Source: Candidatus Freyarchaeota archaeon (GTDB lineage: Archaea > Asgardarchaeota > Jordiarchaeia > Jordiarchaeales > Jordiarchaeaceae). Taken from it: 64,000 nucleotides of DNA. Location of the stretch: positions 62,001 through 126,000 of the forward strand of contig JAUQZE010000003.1 of the NCBI GenBank assembly GCA_030587365.1, written 5' to 3'. This document shows positions 62,568 to 64,000 of this stretch, piece after piece. The notes under the pieces are model-generated. The model was not told the origin of the DNA. It ran no database searches and saw only the letters and a list, made by a program, of their open reading frames with translations. How positions within the stretch are numbered: the stretch's first letter is position 1; each line of letters starts with the position of its first letter. The position numbers were made by a program, and so were the translations under genes.

Positions 62568-63530
62568 TCATGTAGGTTCTAGTCCTCTTTCTTTGTACTC
62601 GTCGAGGGCGTACGCGGCGTAGTCGCGTGTCTCCTCGTCTTTGTCGTGTAGTAGTTCCTTGAGTTTTGGTAGGGCGGACTTGATCGTGAGTCCCTTGGTG
62701 GCGTAAGTGGCGAGAGCGTATGCGGCTCCGCTGTGTACGTTTTCTTTTTCGTCGTCTAGTAGTTTTGCGAGTTTGGGTAGGATGGTGTCCACTGTGAGTT
62801 CCTCCATAGCGTAATCGCCGAGTATGTAGGCTGCGTACATTCGCACATTTTCGTCTTGGTCGTCTAGTAGTTTTACGAGTTTTGGTAGGGCGGACTTGTT
62901 TGTCAGCCCGTCGCAGGCGTAGTCGCCGAGTGCGGTCAGAGCGTTTAACCGTGTCTGTTTGTCTTCGTTTTCTAGTTGTTCCACCAGTTCTTCCAGATTT
63001 TCTTCGTCTTCGTACTCGTGCTCTCCTTTATGTTCTGCTTGTTGGTATTCTGGGTAGAGTTTTTTCCAGTCGTTTTCTAGCTCGTCCCATAGTGTGTTGA
63101 GTTTTTTGAGGTCTTTTGCTAGTTCGTCCAGTTGTTTGAAGCGGTAGGGTTTGCTGTAGAGGCAGAATATGTTGTATACGTCGTCGTGTTCTATTTTGTC
63201 TGGTTCGAATCCCAGTTCTACCATTTTTTTGTTTTCTTTCTCCATTTGCGCGGCGTACTCTCTGAACCAGTTGGCTACCTCTTCTACGGTATCGCCGTGG
63301 GGAGTGTATGCGCCGTAGTTGCTTTGGGAGTGTAGGTGGAGTGTTTTGCGCTCAAAGTCGATGTGGAAGGTTAGGTTCAAGTCTGAGTAAAGCTTCAAGG
63401 ATTCTTCTTCAAATTCCCAATCCTCAATCTCCGTAATGCCTTCCACAGCGCTTTCTACTTTTTCCACTATCTCCTGTTCTTCTTTGCTTAACTCATTTTT
63501 TAATTCTTCATCCATTCCTTTCCATCTCAC
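62568..63530 (-). CDS. HEAT-repeat protein with unique N-terminal domain
   Basis: This 320-residue protein has about 190 N-terminal residues of unknown fold, then at least four HEAT repeats of 36-40 residues (LVKLLDDQDENVRMYAAYIL and the like, with the recurrent SALPKL). HEAT repeats serve as protein-binding scaffolds. The start could be GTG 63530 or ATG 63515. A second HEAT gene lies upstream on the same strand, so the two arose by duplication. Confidence 0.75.
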   Translation of the reverse strand: MRWKGMDEELKNELSKEEQEIVEKVESAVEGITEIEDWEFEEESLKLYSDLNLTFHIDFERKTLHLHSQSNYGAYTPHGDTVEEVANWFREYAAQMEKENKKMVELGFEPDKIEHDDVYNIFCLYSKPYRFKQLDELAKDLKKLNTLWDELENDWKKLYPEYQQAEHKGEHEYEDEENLEELVEQLENEDKQTRLNALTALGDYACDGLTNKSALPKLVKLLDDQDENVRMYAAYILGDYAMEELTVDTILPKLAKLLDDEKENVHSGAAYALATYATKGLTIKSALPKLKELLHDKDEETRDYAAYALDEYKERGLEPT

Positions 63531-63702
63531 TACAAGATAAGATATGATACGATATAATTTGTCTGCTGCTTGCTTGTGGAAGCTTCATTTACTCTACTTT
63601 TTATTTCATTCGGGGAGTCTATGGTAACCGAAGGCATGTGCGGCGTGCTTGTGCATCTTTCGGTTGTTCTCATCTGTTTTTTTCTGGGTTTTGATTTTTG
63701 CC
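63531..63702. other. Spacer between HEAT-repeat genes
   Basis: No gene is seen. The stretch must hold the start signals of the HEAT gene at 62568-63530. Confidence 0.3.
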
Positions 63703-64000
63703 TTATGTGGGTTTGAGTCCCTTCTCAGCGTATCTGTCGAGGGCGTACTGGGCTTTTTCATGGGCGTCTTCGTCTTCCAGCAGTTCTTTGAGTTTGGGTA
63801 GCGCAGACTTGTCAGTGAGTCCTTGGGAAGCGTATTTGCCGAGGGTTTCTGCGGCGTGCGCGCATACGAATCCGTCTTCTAGTTGTTTTACGATTTTCGG
63901 TAGGGCGGACTTGTCCGTGAGTCCCCCAGAGGCGTAGGTGGCGAGTGTTTGTAGGGTGTATATGCGTATTCCTTGGTCTTCGTCTTCCAACAGTTTCACG
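63703..64000 (-). CDS. HEAT-repeat protein, N terminus beyond the right edge
   Basis: The 98 or more residues visible are three HEAT units with the same LTDKSALPKL and LLEDED patterns as the downstream gene. The frame is open to the window edge, so the start is outside. It ends EKGLKPT, near-identical to the ERGLEPT end of its neighbour. Confidence 0.75.
   Translation of the reverse strand, partial: VKLLEDEDQGIRIYTLQTLATYASGGLTDKSALPKIVKQLEDGFVCAHAAETLGKYASQGLTDKSALPKLKELLEDEDAHEKAQYALDRYAEKGLKPT

Noticed and set aside
63185..63210. GGTTCGAATCCCAG, like the T-arm of a tRNA
   Set aside because: It lies inside the HEAT-repeat frame and no acceptor, D or anticodon arms can be built around it.
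62568..64000. Periodic GAGTTTGGGTAGG-like repeats resembling a repeat array
   Set aside because: The period of about 110-120 bases equals one HEAT repeat; the repeats are coding, not CRISPR.

Overview
The window looks archaeal. Translation starts carry GGAGG- or GGTGA-type Shine-Dalgarno sequences, AT-rich TATA boxes precede several genes, and the gene families are ones common in archaea: an ERCC4 nuclease, FixCX-type electron carriers, the ADP-forming acyl-CoA synthetase alpha chain, UPF0261 paired with a PEP-hydrolase-type barrel, AbiE-, VapBC- and RelBE-type toxin-antitoxin pairs, and an IS200/IS605-type TnpB. The mix of acyl-CoA and flavin redox enzymes would suit a heterotrophic, probably anaerobic archaeon such as a Bathyarchaeia-like lineage. 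The phylum is inference only. I saw no rRNA, tRNA or CRISPR array.

Left part (1-16.5 kb), metabolism: ERCC4 nuclease (cut by the edge), a fixC-fixX pair, two tandem 3-hydroxyacyl-CoA dehydrogenases plus a fragment of a third, a D-2-hydroxyacid dehydrogenase, an FKBP isomerase, an AbiE-type pair behind a tandem-repeat promoter, an SDR plus 2,4-dienoyl-CoA-reductase-like operon, and a UPF0261/PEP-hydrolase operon. The acyl-CoA enzymes and the flavin-dependent electron carriers could serve one oxidation or reduction route, but nothing here proves that.

Middle part (16.5-38 kb), a gene graveyard: DUF488, a second AbiE-type pair with a frameshift, VapBC, a frameshifted aldo/keto reductase, two DUF6506 copies (one split by a GC-rich insert), an amine-oxidase/phytoene-desaturase-like flavoprotein, DprA, one full acyl-CoA synthetase alpha chain with at least three 3' fragments elsewhere, a CocE-type hydrolase, RelBE, DUF433, a third AbiE-type pair, and many short tails of genes. 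One recurrent tail matches the end of the isocitrate lyase/PEP mutase family and appears at about six or seven places.

Right-centre part (38-57 kb), a defence-like island: a PIN/UPF0175 pair, three proteins with PD-(D/E)XK-like motifs, a large SIR2 - P-loop - TPR - OB-fold protein, two related DNA methyltransferases, a protein with HhH-GPD DNA-glycosylase-like motifs starting one base after one of them, a GHKL ATPase and a third methyltransferase. The methyltransferase/glycosylase/GHKL set is my candidate for an undescribed system: base modification combined with base excision and an ATPase switch. This is inferred from motifs and gene order.

Right end (57-64 kb): a nucleoside 2-deoxyribosyltransferase, a radical SAM gene split by a TnpB element whose third RuvC acidic residue is replaced by histidine, small ORFs, a DUF2283 toxin-antitoxin-like pair, VapBC, toxin-antitoxin fossils, and two HEAT-repeat proteins, the last cut by the edge.

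Frameshifts are frequent. Some may be sequencing or assembly errors, but the many tail fragments point to real gene decay and local duplication.
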